Below are positions 44,703-53,518 of a stretch of DNA of 64,000 nt, piece after piece. Numbering within the stretch: the first letter of the stretch is position 1; each line of letters opens with the position of its first letter. A program made the translations under genes and the position numbers. The notes beneath the pieces were generated by a model, which worked only from the letters and a program-made list of their open reading frames with translations, was not told the origin of the DNA and ran no database searches. This DNA is from Rhizobium aethiopicum (GTDB taxonomy: Bacteria > Pseudomonadota > Alphaproteobacteria > Rhizobiales > Rhizobiaceae): assembly GCF_014197535.1 (NCBI RefSeq), contig NZ_JACIFV010000011.1:1-64000 (forward strand). The letters run 5' to 3'.

Positions 44703-46652
44703 TTGTCTGTGTCTGACAAAATTGCGATCTTCGGTATGGCGAGCGTTTTTTCGGTCACCCATGCGCTATTCGCAGTCGCTCAAGAGGCCAGGGCCGTGAC
44801 TAACCCCCTGGCCTATATGCTGCAACCTATCACAAAATCCCAGGGGATGCTGAAAACCTTCGAACAAAGCCGGGAGACATTTCCGGGCGAGGTTCTGCTC
44901 GATATGAACGCTACCTATCTCGACCGACAGATCTACAATCCGGCCACGGCGCGCTACGACCACGTTAAACTGCGCGGCTATCAAGACGCCCGCCAGACCG
45001 GCTTATCCGGTGCCGACACGCCATTGGTTGGACCGACCATCGATCTACGGCCCGGTCAGACGGTGCGGGTAACGCTTCACAACCTGTTCCCTCAGGATTC
45101 CACCTGCGGCATCGGCGGTGGCAGTGCCAATACCCCCCATTGCTTCAACGGTACCAACCTGCATTCGCACGGTCTCTGGGTAAATCCGTCTGGCAATGGC
45201 GATAATGTGCTGATCTCAATCCGTCCCGGCGTTTCGTTCCAATATGAATACAACATCGCCGTTGAGCATCCCGCCGGCACCTTCTGGTATCACCCACACC
45301 TACACGGATCAACCGCATTGCAGGTGTCGAGTGGCATGTCCGGGGCGTTGATCATCCGTGGCGATCGCATGCCGACACCGACCGAGACTGGCGATATCGA
45401 CCGCCTATTGAAGCAGCCGGGCGGCTCCGATATCGCCGAACGGGTTTTGGTGCTACAGCAGATTCAATATGCTTGCACCGATAACAATGGCGACATCACT
45501 TATGATTGCCAGCCAGGACAGGTGGGCGGCATCGAAAGCTACGATCAGTTCGGACCTGGCAGTTGGCCGGCTTCGGGCCGCTTCACCAGCGTCAACGGCC
45601 AGGTGCTTGGTCAGTTGGCATTAGCGGAGGCTGGCTCGGTCGAGCGGTGGCGGATGATACACGCCGGGGTTCGCGACACCATCAATTTCGAAATCCGGCG
45701 CAAGACCGGGACGACCGCGTTCCGCACGCTTGCGGCAGCGGACACCGACAGATGGATCGATCAGAATTGCGGCAAGGATACTATTCCGTATGGGGTGGTG
45801 GCCCAGGACGGGCTGACAATGGCGCAGGTGCAGATGCGGCAGCAAGCGATCCTGCAACCGGGCTACCGCGTTGACGCGCTGGTGGTGTTGCCAGGAGCGG
45901 GTGACTACTGCATCATCGATGGCGCCGCACCGGCAGCGGCCAGCGTCAACCAGGAGGCTCCAAGCCGACGGCTTCTCGGCATAGTCACTGCAGTAGGCGG
46001 CCATGCCGTCAATGGCGAGATCGGCACCTATCTGCAGGATTGGCTGATTTCGGCGGCTGAGCGCACGATGTCACAGAATGTCGCCGGCAAGGTTATCGAT
46101 GACCTCAAGAACGAGATGTCGCTCTCAAGCTTTATTCCCCATCCGGACATCGACGCGGGCGAGGTCACTGGCGAGCAGCAACTGGTGTTTAACATCGATG
46201 TGAAACAGCCGGGTGCCACCTTCTTCGAGGTTGACGGCAAACCTTATGATCCCAACCGCATCGACCGGACGTTGCCGCTGAGCGGAGTCGACGAATGGAC
46301 GCTCCGCTCGGATTTCGTCAGCCACCCATTCCATATCCATGTCAATCCGTTTCAGATCATCAAAATTGTCGATGCGGCCGGCAACGATGTCAGCGCGCTT
46401 GGCGCCGATGACGACGGCGATCCGCAATATCCAGGCTTGAAAAATGTCTGGAAGGACACGCTGTGGATCAAGAATCCCGGCACCGATCCGTCGGCGCGCT
46501 ACACGATCACCGTGCGGACGCACTACCAGCGCTATATCGGCGAGTTCGTTCTGCATTGCCACATCCTCGATCATGAGGACCAGGGCATGATGCAGAACAT
46601 CAGGATCACCCTGCCGGACGGCCAGGGTGGCACCGTTTCCGGCCATCATTAG
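44703..46652 (+). CDS. Multicopper oxidase
   Basis: A 649-residue exported copper oxidase. All four copper-ligand motifs are present: HSHG (about residues 154-157), WYHPHLHG (about 195-202), HPFHIHVNPFQI and HCHILDHEDQGMM near the C-terminus. No Met-rich CueO-type insert is obvious. The C-terminal His-Cys-His supports a type 1 copper site. The N-terminus (SVSDKIAIFGMASVFSVTHA) looks like a Sec signal peptide. The best start is TTG 44703, five bases after GGGAGG; the frame itself opens at 44643. Substrate may be a phenolic or metal ion. A 130-residue protein follows 26 bp after it. Confidence 0.9.
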   Translation: MSVSDKIAIFGMASVFSVTHALFAVAQEARAVTNPLAYMLQPITKSQGMLKTFEQSRETFPGEVLLDMNATYLDRQIYNPATARYDHVKLRGYQDARQTGLSGADTPLVGPTIDLRPGQTVRVTLHNLFPQDSTCGIGGGSANTPHCFNGTNLHSHGLWVNPSGNGDNVLISIRPGVSFQYEYNIAVEHPAGTFWYHPHLHGSTALQVSSGMSGALIIRGDRMPTPTETGDIDRLLKQPGGSDIAERVLVLQQIQYACTDNNGDITYDCQPGQVGGIESYDQFGPGSWPASGRFTSVNGQVLGQLALAEAGSVERWRMIHAGVRDTINFEIRRKTGTTAFRTLAAADTDRWIDQNCGKDTIPYGVVAQDGLTMAQVQMRQQAILQPGYRVDALVVLPGAGDYCIIDGAAPAAASVNQEAPSRRLLGIVTAVGGHAVNGEIGTYLQDWLISAAERTMSQNVAGKVIDDLKNEMSLSSFIPHPDIDAGEVTGEQQLVFNIDVKQPGATFFEVDGKPYDPNRIDRTLPLSGVDEWTLRSDFVSHPFHIHVNPFQIIKIVDAAGNDVSALGADDDGDPQYPGLKNVWKDTLWIKNPGTDPSARYTITVRTHYQRYIGEFVLHCHILDHEDQGMMQNIRITLPDGQGGTVSGHH

Positions 46653-46678
46653 GGCGTCGATCGCCATTGGGAGGAACT

Positions 46679-47071
46679 ATGAGCTTCACTGGCACTTGGA
46701 GTTATCGCAGCCTGATCAACAATCCCGATTTATCGGTTGATTTCAATGCACTGGAATTTGGCCAGGGAACGCTGGTGCTGACCGAGTTGGCTCGGCGCAA
46801 GGTCGGCGGAACCATTGGTGGGCCCGGGTGGTCGCTGGAATTGACCGGTACGGTGCGTCCGGGAGACCCTGTCGAGCTGCAATTCACTGGAAAGGGCGAT
46901 GTGGCCGGCGAGACCTGGATCTACAGCTATCGCGGCTACATCGTGCCGAACTGGCCGAATGGCGTCGATCAAAGGGACGCCATTGTCGGTAGCATCGTCC
47001 GCGACGTCCCGCATTCGCATGGGGTCGCCGCAGCCGGCTACGTTGCCTCCTGGTATGCCGTGCGACAGTGA
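46679..47071 (+). CDS. Hypothetical protein paired with the multicopper oxidase
   Basis: A 130-residue cytosolic-looking protein starting MSFTGTWSYRSLINNPDLSV at ATG 46679, with GGGAGG seven bases upstream. It is rich in beta strands (GTLVLTELARRKVGGTIGGP, WSLELTGTVRPGDPVELQFT), suggesting a small lipocalin-like or avidin-like barrel, and ends HSHGVAAAGYVASWYAVRQ. No family recognised. The 26-bp spacing makes it an operon partner of the oxidase. Confidence 0.7.
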   Translation: MSFTGTWSYRSLINNPDLSVDFNALEFGQGTLVLTELARRKVGGTIGGPGWSLELTGTVRPGDPVELQFTGKGDVAGETWIYSYRGYIVPNWPNGVDQRDAIVGSIVRDVPHSHGVAAAGYVASWYAVRQ

Positions 47072-47149
47072 TGCTCCAGCATTTGCCGCAGCTCGAAGAC
47101 ATTCGGATCAACATTCACCGGCCAGGGTCTGGGTCGACGGACCGATGCC

Positions 47150-47816
47150 TCACATTTGAACCGCGTGCTCTGGCGGTTCAGCGGGATGTGCTGCCCGAAC
47201 TTGTCGAACACGATCGTCGCCAGCAACTGAGGGCCGATGAAGCCGCGCGGGCGTCGCATGGAACGGTGCGGGAGCCTGACTGATCGCCTCGCAATCGCGG
47301 CAGGTAAATTTCTCGCGCACCGTCTCGATCACCTTGAATCGCCGCGGGATATCCTCCAGCGTTTCCGTCACATCCTCGCCCAGCTTCGACAGCCGCGAGC
47401 CGCCACAGCAGGCACATGCCGTCGGCGCTTCGATGACGATGCGTGCGCGCTCGACGTCTTTGGGCGACGCCTTGCGCACTGGACGCTTGCGGGCGAAGGC
47501 GCGCACGGACTGCGTTCTGGCCGCGGCCTCTTGGACGCTCAGTTCGTCCTCGGCGGCCTACGCCACGAGCTCTTCGAGCTGCAAATTCCAACTGATCGAT
47601 CAGCCGCTGCGTGCGCTCGCGGCGCGGCCCGTGCTTCTCGCGCTCCAGCTTGCCGATCAGCAACTGCAAATGCACGTTGAGCGCCTCAATGCTCGACAGC
47701 CGCGCCTTCGCGTTGGCCGCGTCCGCCTCAGCTTGCAGCCGCGCAACACGTTCGGCCAGCAGCGCCGGATGAGCGCTGGCAAGGTCCGATGGCAGGGTAA
47801 GCGGCGGCAATGTCAT
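47150..47816 (-). pseudogene. IS66-family TnpC transposase, N-terminal remnant
   Basis: The first part, MTLPPLTLPSDLASAHPALL then KLEREKHGPRRERTQRLIDQ, is the coiled N-terminus of IS66 TnpC. After a frame change near 47560 the zinc-finger region appears (IEAPTACACCGGSRLSKLGE, VTETLEDIPRRFKVIETVRE, KFTCRDCE). The catalytic DDE domain is missing, apart from a separate C-terminal scrap at 49610-49768. Confidence 0.85.
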
Positions 47817-47863
47817 AACGACATTGAATCAGATTTCTCAACAATCTCAATGCAAAAATTGAG

Positions 47864-48151
47864 TCAAACCCGGCTGGGGCGCCAGGTTTCCTGCCGTGCG
47901 CGCCAGTCAATTCCCTCCAGCGACAACGCATGTTGATGCCCCTCCTGGTGAGGCTGAATGATTCTCAGATCGAGTTGATGAATGGTACGGTTGCGAAGGT
48001 CGCGAACCGCGTTGACGACCGCTGGGGAATTTTGGAACAAATATGCTCCGGTTGATTGCTGGTCGATGAGCAGGCGCTTCCGCCTGATTTGAACGTAAAT
48101 CCAATTGACGGGAATATCGAGCCTGGCGGCAAGTTGTACGGCGCTGAGCAA
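47864..48151 (-). pseudogene. C-terminal remnant of a large serine recombinase
   Basis: The fragment LSAVQLAARLDIPVNWIYVQ followed by AYLFQNSPAVVNAVRDLRN resembles the C-terminal helix-turn-helix of large rhizobial serine recombinases, which have the pattern LTAxQLAxxLxVPxxWIY. The catalytic resolvase domain is absent. Only the last 50 or so natural residues are present. Confidence 0.5.
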
Positions 48152-48480
48152 ACTAGGTTCGTGTGTCCATCTGTTGCGCTGTGCCTTTACCTAGATGCCC
48201 GCTGCAAGGCGGAGGCGTTGCACAGTGATTGGCAAAACCTTCTCCTCACAATTGGGCGAATGGTGTCCTTCGCGCGTCAGTATTTCAGGCTTCGACATAT
48301 CCCTGTGTCGCAGACACGGGTATCAGCAAGGTCGATCCACCACGATGTTCAACCTCATACGACGGCGCGAAGTTGCCGCCTCTACGTCCCACCTCACGCA
48401 TCACATTAAAGGAGCGTCCAAATAACGGATGGCTCGGATCCAGCACCCCGATCTTGTCCGGTGATGATTCGTCAGACTCA
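48152..48480. other. No gene recognised
   Basis: Three short overlapping ORFs in this stretch share no recognisable motif. It lies among transposon debris. Confidence 0.4.
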
Positions 48481-48489
48481 CAAGCAGGG

Positions 48490-48715
48490 ATATTTCTGTA
48501 GACCTTCGAGCAGATAACCGAGCTGCGCCGGTGTGATCACCACCGTGCCGTCAGCGGCTGACGGCCAGATGAAGCGGCCGCGCTCCAGCTTCTTCGTGAA
48601 CAGACAAGCGCCCTGGCCGTCACGCTAGATAAACCTTCCTCGCTCCAATTTTTTCGTGAACAGGCAGGCCCCCTGGCCATCGTGCCAAACGACCTTGATC
48701 AGATCGCCGCGTTTG
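48490..48715 (-). pseudogene. Two abutting tails of IS66 TnpB genes
   Basis: On the minus strand the sequence first reads GDLIKVVWHDGQGACLFTKK then LERGRFI, followed by a stop, then again RDGQGACLFTKKLERGRFIW and PSAADGTVVITPAQLGYLLE. These are two partial, diverged copies of the C-terminal half of IS66 TnpB, joined within the same conserved segment, consistent with recombination between two IS66 elements. Confidence 0.75.
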
Positions 48716-48929
48716 CCCCAAGGCGGCGCATCCTCGGATGCTTACTTTTGTCCGGAAAGCTTGCCGTTTTGGCCGCATTGAACTCATCAAATAAGGATTT
48801 GCGCCGCGCGGACGAGCACGCGGCGCTTTTATTCGGCAGGGAAAGCAGCTTCGTCTAAGCCTTTGGCCATATTCGATGAATTCTTGCTCCACAATCTCTG
48901 ACGGGCCAGCGCCGGCAGGGCAGAGGAGA

Positions 48930-49397
48930 TTAATCCTTCAAGAGGCTTTTGTTCTCAGTCGTCGGCACGTACTGGAAAGTGTCTTGTCCTTGCTCAATGG
49001 CCGGACCGGAGCCGCCTTCGTAAGCGAGGTTCCAGCTCGTGACTATCTCAGTGTTGTTGCCGTTGACCTGTGCGTAGCCGGTCCATCCGGTTGCGGAATT
49101 GCAGTTCTCCGTCGAATTGTTCCAGCCGACCGAAAATGCGATGAACGTCCCGTTTACCCTTCCTGTTAGCGGATAGGGCGAGTTCTGGCATCCGGTGCCC
49201 TGGGCTCTGTTTACATATTGGCCGGAGACATTTCCGAACGAGTCGACTTGAATGATCATCGTCGAGCCGGACTGGTTCTGCCAACTGCTGGAAGCCGATG
49301 CGATGCTTGAAAAATCCTTGAAGTTGCTTGCATCGAAAGCAAGAGCTGAGGTTGCTACAGCAAACACAAGTGCTGCAACTGCATTAGTACGGATCAT
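48930..49397 (-). CDS. Rhizavidin (avidin-family biotin-binding protein)
   Basis: A 155-residue precursor of the small biotin-binding protein known from R. etli CFN42. A signal peptide of 20 residues (MIRTNAVAALVFAVATSALA) precedes the mature protein starting FDASNFKDFSSIASASSSWQ. The beta-barrel is visible (SGSTMIIQVDSFGNVSGQYV, RVNGTFIAFSVGWNN, GWTGYAQVNGNNTEIVTSWN), as are the two cysteines (GTGCQN and TENCNS) that form the disulfide of rhizavidin. Rhizavidin is a dimer with high biotin affinity, unlike tetrameric avidins. The frame opens at 49469, but AGGAGG stands eight bases before ATG 49397. It is flanked by transposon debris, suggesting acquisition. Confidence 0.95.
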   Translation of the reverse strand: MIRTNAVAALVFAVATSALAFDASNFKDFSSIASASSSWQNQSGSTMIIQVDSFGNVSGQYVNRAQGTGCQNSPYPLTGRVNGTFIAFSVGWNNSTENCNSATGWTGYAQVNGNNTEIVTSWNLAYEGGSGPAIEQGQDTFQYVPTTENKSLLKD

Positions 49398-49609
49398 GGT
49401 TTTTCCTCCTGATGTGCGCCGACCGTCGGCGATCGTACCGAAGGTTGCATATAAACTCGTAATAATCAATCAATCCGAGTAGCAATTTCCCGGGTTGAGA
49501 AAACCGAAAGACGGGCCGCGCGTTGCGTGGCGCGGCCCGAGAACGAGCATCAGGAGTGAAGACTTACACGATGCAAATTACGAACGGGATAGCGCAACGC
49601 TAATATCTT

Positions 49610-49768
49610 GACCATCATTGGAACGGACAAACTGCATGGCCGCAACCCCGAGAGCTACCTCACGGACGTCCTAACCCAGATCAAAGATTAACCGGTAGAT
49701 AGGCTTGAAGACCTGTTGCCGTGGAATATGCTTCCGACGGTCTCCACTGCGCAAAAGGCCGCCTGATG
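49610..49768 (+). pseudogene. C-terminal scrap of IS66 TnpC
   Basis: The frame TDKLHGRNPESYLTDVLTQI, then a stop, then PVDRLEDLLPWNM matches the C-terminal end of IS66 transposases (usual pattern LTDVLTRI..HPINRLDELLPW). The rest of the gene is absent here; the N-terminal remnant lies at 47150-47816 on the other strand. Confidence 0.7.
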
Positions 49769-49894
49769 GCTCGTTCGATGCATATCTGCACGATCGAAGA
49801 CGTGGCCACCATGACCGGCGAGAACCTCGAACTGCTCAGAGAGATCGTATCCATCCGAGCAGGGCCGCGGGATTTTGGGCGCCGCGCGTAGTAA

Positions 49895-50614
49895 CGTCGG
49901 TTCATGGAGATCGGATCGAACTGCACGGAGATCGGGTGAGAATCGGCGCCGACGGTACGCCATCACTTGACCGCGACAGACCCGATCATCCGCCAACACT
50001 TGCCGATCGTGCATGAGGCGATGCATCACGTCACCCATATGACCGTGCGCAACCGCGGCACCTTCGGCGGCAGCGTCGCGCATGCGGATCCAGCGACCGA
50101 GATGCCGATGATGACACGGTTCCTCGGTGGGACGGTCATCGCCTCCTCTCAGCGCGGCAGACGCGAAATACCTGCAGCCGATTTTTTTGTCGGATCGCTG
50201 GTCAACTCGTTGGAACCGGACGAGTTTGTAATTCGCGTCGAGCTCGACGCGATGAGACCGGATGCCGGATGGGGATTTGAGGAGTTTGCAAAACGCCACG
50301 GGGACTTCGCACTCGCTTGCTTTGCGACGACGCTGCATTGTGTAGATGGCAGGGCGTCTGACGTTCGCGTTGGCATGATGGGCGTTGGTGAAACCCCGCT
50401 GCGGCTTGAAGAGATCGAGGGCATCATCGAGGGGACGGATGTTTCCGAGCCGGCTCTCGATACGGTGGCGGATCGCCTGGCTGGAATCCTCACGCCCAAC
50501 ACGGATATCCATGCCTCTGCAGATTACCGCAGGCATCTCTCAGGCGTCCTTGCCAAACGGGCCCGTCGCGCCGCCTGGAGCCGCGCGAACCACGAAAGGC
50601 TTCAAGCAAGATGA
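49895..50614 (+). pseudogene. Molybdenum hydroxylase FAD subunit (CoxM-type), 5'-truncated
   Basis: The frame from 49967 encodes 215 residues of the CoxM/CutM FAD-binding subunit: TDPIIRQHLPIVHEAMHHVT, HMTVRNRGTFGGSVAHADPA (the FAD-binding TxGGS), and the C-terminal domain RVGMMGVGETPLRLEEIEGI. The preceding 70 bp encode a matching piece in another frame (VHGDRIELHGDRVRIGA), and the first 60 or so residues with the N-terminal FAD loop are missing, replaced by IS66 sequence. It is the first gene of a broken CoxMSL-type operon and overlaps the next by 4 bp. Confidence 0.8.
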
Positions 50615-51085
50615 GTGAGAAGACGATCACCGTCAGCGTCAACGAAGCGTATATGACGCGCACGATCGAAGCACGAACGCTGCTGAGCCACTTCCTGCGC
50701 CAGGATCCTTTGCCTGACCGGAACCCATGTCGGGTGCGAACATGGCGTTTGCGGTGCCTGCACCGTCATTCTCGATGGAAGGAGCGCACGCTCCTGTCTG
50801 ATGCTTGCAGTGCAGACAGACGGAAGCGAAATCGAAACCATGGCCAGGGAAGCGTCGATACTCGGACGAATCCAAGAAGCGTTCCGCCAGCATCATGGCC
50901 TGCAATGCCAATTTGTAGGCCCAGTTTCATCGTTGGCGATCATCGACCTTCTTCGCCACCATCCGCTGGAAACCGATGATAAGATCAGGGAAGCGCTCTC
51001 AGGAAACATCTGTCGTTGTACGGGCTATGAAAACATCGTCAACGCCGTCCGCGAACTGGCTAGCAAGAGAGGACCTTTAAGATGA
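50611..51085 (+). pseudogene. Molybdenum hydroxylase 2Fe-2S subunit (CoxS-type), frameshifted
   Basis: The gene starts normally (MSEKTITVSVNEAYMTRTIE ARTLLSHFL in two pieces), shifts frame near 50710, and continues as THVGCEHGVCGACTVILDGR in the next frame, then MLAVQTDGSEIETMAREASI and ALSGNICRCTGYENIVNAVR. Besides the shift, the second-cluster motif CGFCTPG reads CQFVGPV here, so one ligand Cys has been lost. The stop overlaps the start of the MBL gene by ATGA. Confidence 0.85.
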
Positions 51086-51843
51086 AGATGCATTTTCTCG
51101 AGGCCGGCCGCCTTCGTATGCGCCGGTCCATCTACGTCCCTGGGGCGCTGAAGGAAGAAGCGATTGAATTGCCGGTTCACGCCACCCTGATGCGCCATCC
51201 CCAAGGCAACGCGCTGTTCGATAGCGGATGCAATCCAGAGGCCGCCATCGATCCAGGCGCGCGATGGGGTGGGTTAAGCAAGGTTATGACCCCGATCTTT
51301 TCGCCAGAGCGGACGGTCGTTCATCAGTTGAAGACTCTTGCTCTCGATCCCGAGGACATAGATGTTGTGATCTGTTCACATCTGCATCCCGATCATTGCG
51401 GCTGCAACGCGTACTTTCGGCGCGCAACGATCCTCTGCCACGAAGCGGAGGCGCAGGCCGCCACGGCAAGCGGTGCAGAAAATCAAGGCTATCTTCGAGG
51501 AGAATGGGACCAGCCCCAGGGTTTCCAGACCTTCAATGCCGAGCATGACGTCTTTGGCGACGGGCGCATCGTCTTGCTGCCCATGCCGGGTCATACCCCC
51601 GGAATGACCGTCGCCCGTGTCGAGCTGGAAAAAGATGGTTCATTTATACTCGCTTCAGATGCTGCCCCGCTCCAGGCGAGCGTCGACACCGGTATCGCTC
51701 CGAGAAATACTTGGAACATCGAACTCGCCGCAGAGGCACTCGCTCGCCTGAAAGCTCTTCGGGAGCGGGGAGCTTCTATCATTTTCGGCCACGACGACGC
51801 GCAATGGCAAGAGTTGCGAAAGGGTGTGGAGTTCTACGAATGA
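51082..51843 (+). CDS. MBL-fold hydrolase, N-acyl-homoserine lactonase-like
   Basis: A 253-residue metallo-beta-lactamase-fold protein. The metal-binding motif HLHPDH is at residues 100-105, a further His in PMPGHTPGM near 170, Asp in LASDAAPLQ near 193 and His in IFGHDDAQW near 235. This set of ligands and the length match the AttM/AiiB/AhlD lactonase group, which opens the lactone ring of quorum-sensing signals. It is translationally coupled (ATGA) to the broken CoxS gene and overlaps the CoxL start by 4 bp, so it was part of that operon. It is intact; a substrate other than an AHL is possible. Confidence 0.8.
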   Translation: MKMHFLEAGRLRMRRSIYVPGALKEEAIELPVHATLMRHPQGNALFDSGCNPEAAIDPGARWGGLSKVMTPIFSPERTVVHQLKTLALDPEDIDVVICSHLHPDHCGCNAYFRRATILCHEAEAQAATASGAENQGYLRGEWDQPQGFQTFNAEHDVFGDGRIVLLPMPGHTPGMTVARVELEKDGSFILASDAAPLQASVDTGIAPRNTWNIELAAEALARLKALRERGASIIFGHDDAQWQELRKGVEFYE

Positions 51844-52180
51844 GCCAGCAGGACCATTCCGTCGAGCTGCGGCTCAAACTTGTCGGCAAGCGGGACAAGC
51901 GCACCGAAGATCCACGTCTGCTGACGGGTGTTGGTCAGTATGTCGATGACATGGCGCCGCGGTATGTTGCATATCGCATTGCGACGCTCCGACCAGCCAC
52001 ATGCCCGAATCCTGAACATCGATGTCGGCGATGCGTTCTCGGTGCCCGGCGTCGTCGCGATCTATAACGCGAGCGACCTGGAAGGAGAGATCAAACCTGC
52101 CATACCGACCTCGCGTATGCCTGGTTATTACGCCACCCCCATATGGCCACTTGCACGCGGGAAAAGGTGGCCGTTCTATC
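51840..52180 (+). pseudogene. Molybdenum hydroxylase large subunit (CoxL-type), truncated by IS256
   Basis: The first 100 or so residues of a xanthine dehydrogenase-family large subunit: LVGKRDKRTEDPRLLTGVGQ and YVDDMAPRYVAYRI, then a frame change near 51985, then HARILNIDVGDAFSVPGVVA and IYNASDLEG. The gene is cut at 52181 by an IS256-family end. About 85% of the protein, including all molybdopterin-binding motifs, is missing. Confidence 0.8.
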
Positions 52181-52740
52181 GGATCGTGTCCCAGTACGTG
52201 GCGTAGGTGACGGTAGGGAGTAAAGCCGAGCGCCCGCGCGCTTCTCGTTGCGCTGTAGCGGGTGATCGGCTTTGCGGGCGGCCATCAGTGTTTTTCCGCT
52301 AGGGTCGGGTTGTTCAAGACCAACCTGACGGAAAGATCACCGAGGACCAATGACATGATGAACGTGCGCTCCCTTGTTGAGAAGAGTGCCGATGCAGATT
52401 TGTTGCGTGAGATGATCGGTCTTGCTGCCGAGCGGCTGATGGAGCTGGAAGTAGGCTCGGCTACGGGTGCAGACTTCGGTGTGAAGAACTCGATGCGGCT
52501 CGCACAACGCAATGGCTACCGTGACATCGGGAGACGCGGGCTGGCACCGTCGAGCTTCGCATTCCGAAGCTGCGCAAAGGCAGCTACTTTCCGAGCTTCC
52601 TTGAACCGCGCCGCATGGCAGAGAAAGCTCTGACGGCCGTTATCCAGGAAGCGTATATCCAGGGAATCTCGACTCGTTCTGTCGACGACTTGGTCAAGGC
52701 CATGGGTATGAGCGGCATCTCCAAAAGCCAGGTGAGCAGC
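52181..52740 (+). mobile_element. IS256-family element, 5' remnant with frameshifted transposase
   Basis: The terminus GGATCGTGTCCCAG and the following leader match 376-204 read backwards. The transposase starts at ATG 52355 (MMNVRSLVEKSADADLLREM), loses four bases near 52526 compared with the first copy, and resumes in another frame as [20 protein letters not shown] and [20 protein letters not shown]. It breaks off at 52740, where ABC-transporter sequence begins. The catalytic domain and the other end are missing. Confidence 0.88.
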
Positions 52741-53328
52741 CTAACATCGGGACGAACGCAATCTGCGGGGCGAAGGTGGCTGCGACGGCCATCCTCATCA
52801 GCGGCTGGAGATAGATCAGATAACCGCCCACGGTGACAAGGATGCCGATCTGGAGTAGCGGCTCGGAGATGCTGGTCCCAACGAAACTGCCCACCGGTTC
52901 CGCTTCCGCAAAGACGATCGACAGCTCAACCCCCTCGAGCGTGGATTCCGATGGCGGCGTCTCGGCCCGATGCAGAACGCGCGCCCCGAGCCAAAGCGTG
53001 CTTTTTTCGCCCACCCAGCTTCTTTAGAGGTTGGAGGTGAATTTATCGCGCCCTTCAACACTGCGACCGCGAGATAGAGGGAGACGAGAAAGAGAAGAGA
53101 CCGGTATGACGCTTGCTCGGTCGCCTCATTGACGATCCGGCGCTGGAGTTCGAGAGGCGCCGCGCCGATAACGAAAAGAGCCAGGGACAGCCCTGCGACC
53201 AACGCCTGATGACGCCTTCCCATCAGCCAGATGAAGCCGAATAGTTCGGAGAGCATCGAATCCGTCGCGCCATTTGCGGGACGCGGCCGGACAATTAAAT
53301 CCTGGAGGGCCAGATGTTCATCGCGCAC
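52741..53328 (-). pseudogene. ABC transporter fusion protein, truncated and frameshifted
   Basis: The frame starts MRDEHLALQDLIVRPRPANG and has a membrane domain onset typical of exporter-type ABC half-transporters (MLSELFGFIWLMGRRHQALV, RRIVNEATEQASYRSLLFLV). Near 53020 it shifts, and STLWLGARVLHRAETPPSES and [20 protein letters not shown] follow in another frame. The IS256 remnant at 52740 replaces the rest, including the ATPase domain. It starts 7 bp after the small membrane ORF. Confidence 0.7.
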
Positions 53329-53335
53329 TCACGGG

Positions 53336-53479
53336 TCAGAGAGAGCGCTCGACGCGCCCGGTTCGGGAGTCGTCGGATGGCCTCACCAGTAGGACGCTCA
53401 CGACCGTCCCCACCATGAGGATCAGGATGACGAGGAGAAACCTCGACGCGACGGCGTCTGCGATGACCCTGACAAACAT
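53336..53479 (-). CDS. Small single-span membrane protein (47 aa)
   Basis: A 47-residue ORF, MFVRVIADAVASRFLLVILI then LMVGTVVSVLLV, followed by a charged tail ending RVERSL. One transmembrane helix. A TGGAG SD precedes the ATG. It lies 39 bp after the CBS-BON gene and 7 bp before the ABC transporter start, which makes it an operon member. Family unknown. Confidence 0.55.
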   Translation of the reverse strand: MFVRVIADAVASRFLLVILILMVGTVVSVLLVRPSDDSRTGRVERSL

Positions 53480-53518
53480 GACGGAAACTCCAGGGACGAT
53501 TTCATAGTTTGAGAGAGC

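Noticed and set aside
43667..44758. A 363-codon minus-strand ORF across the RibD-type gene and the spacer
   Set aside because: It covers a clear plus-strand gene in antisense and shows no domain; composition is that of a shadow ORF.
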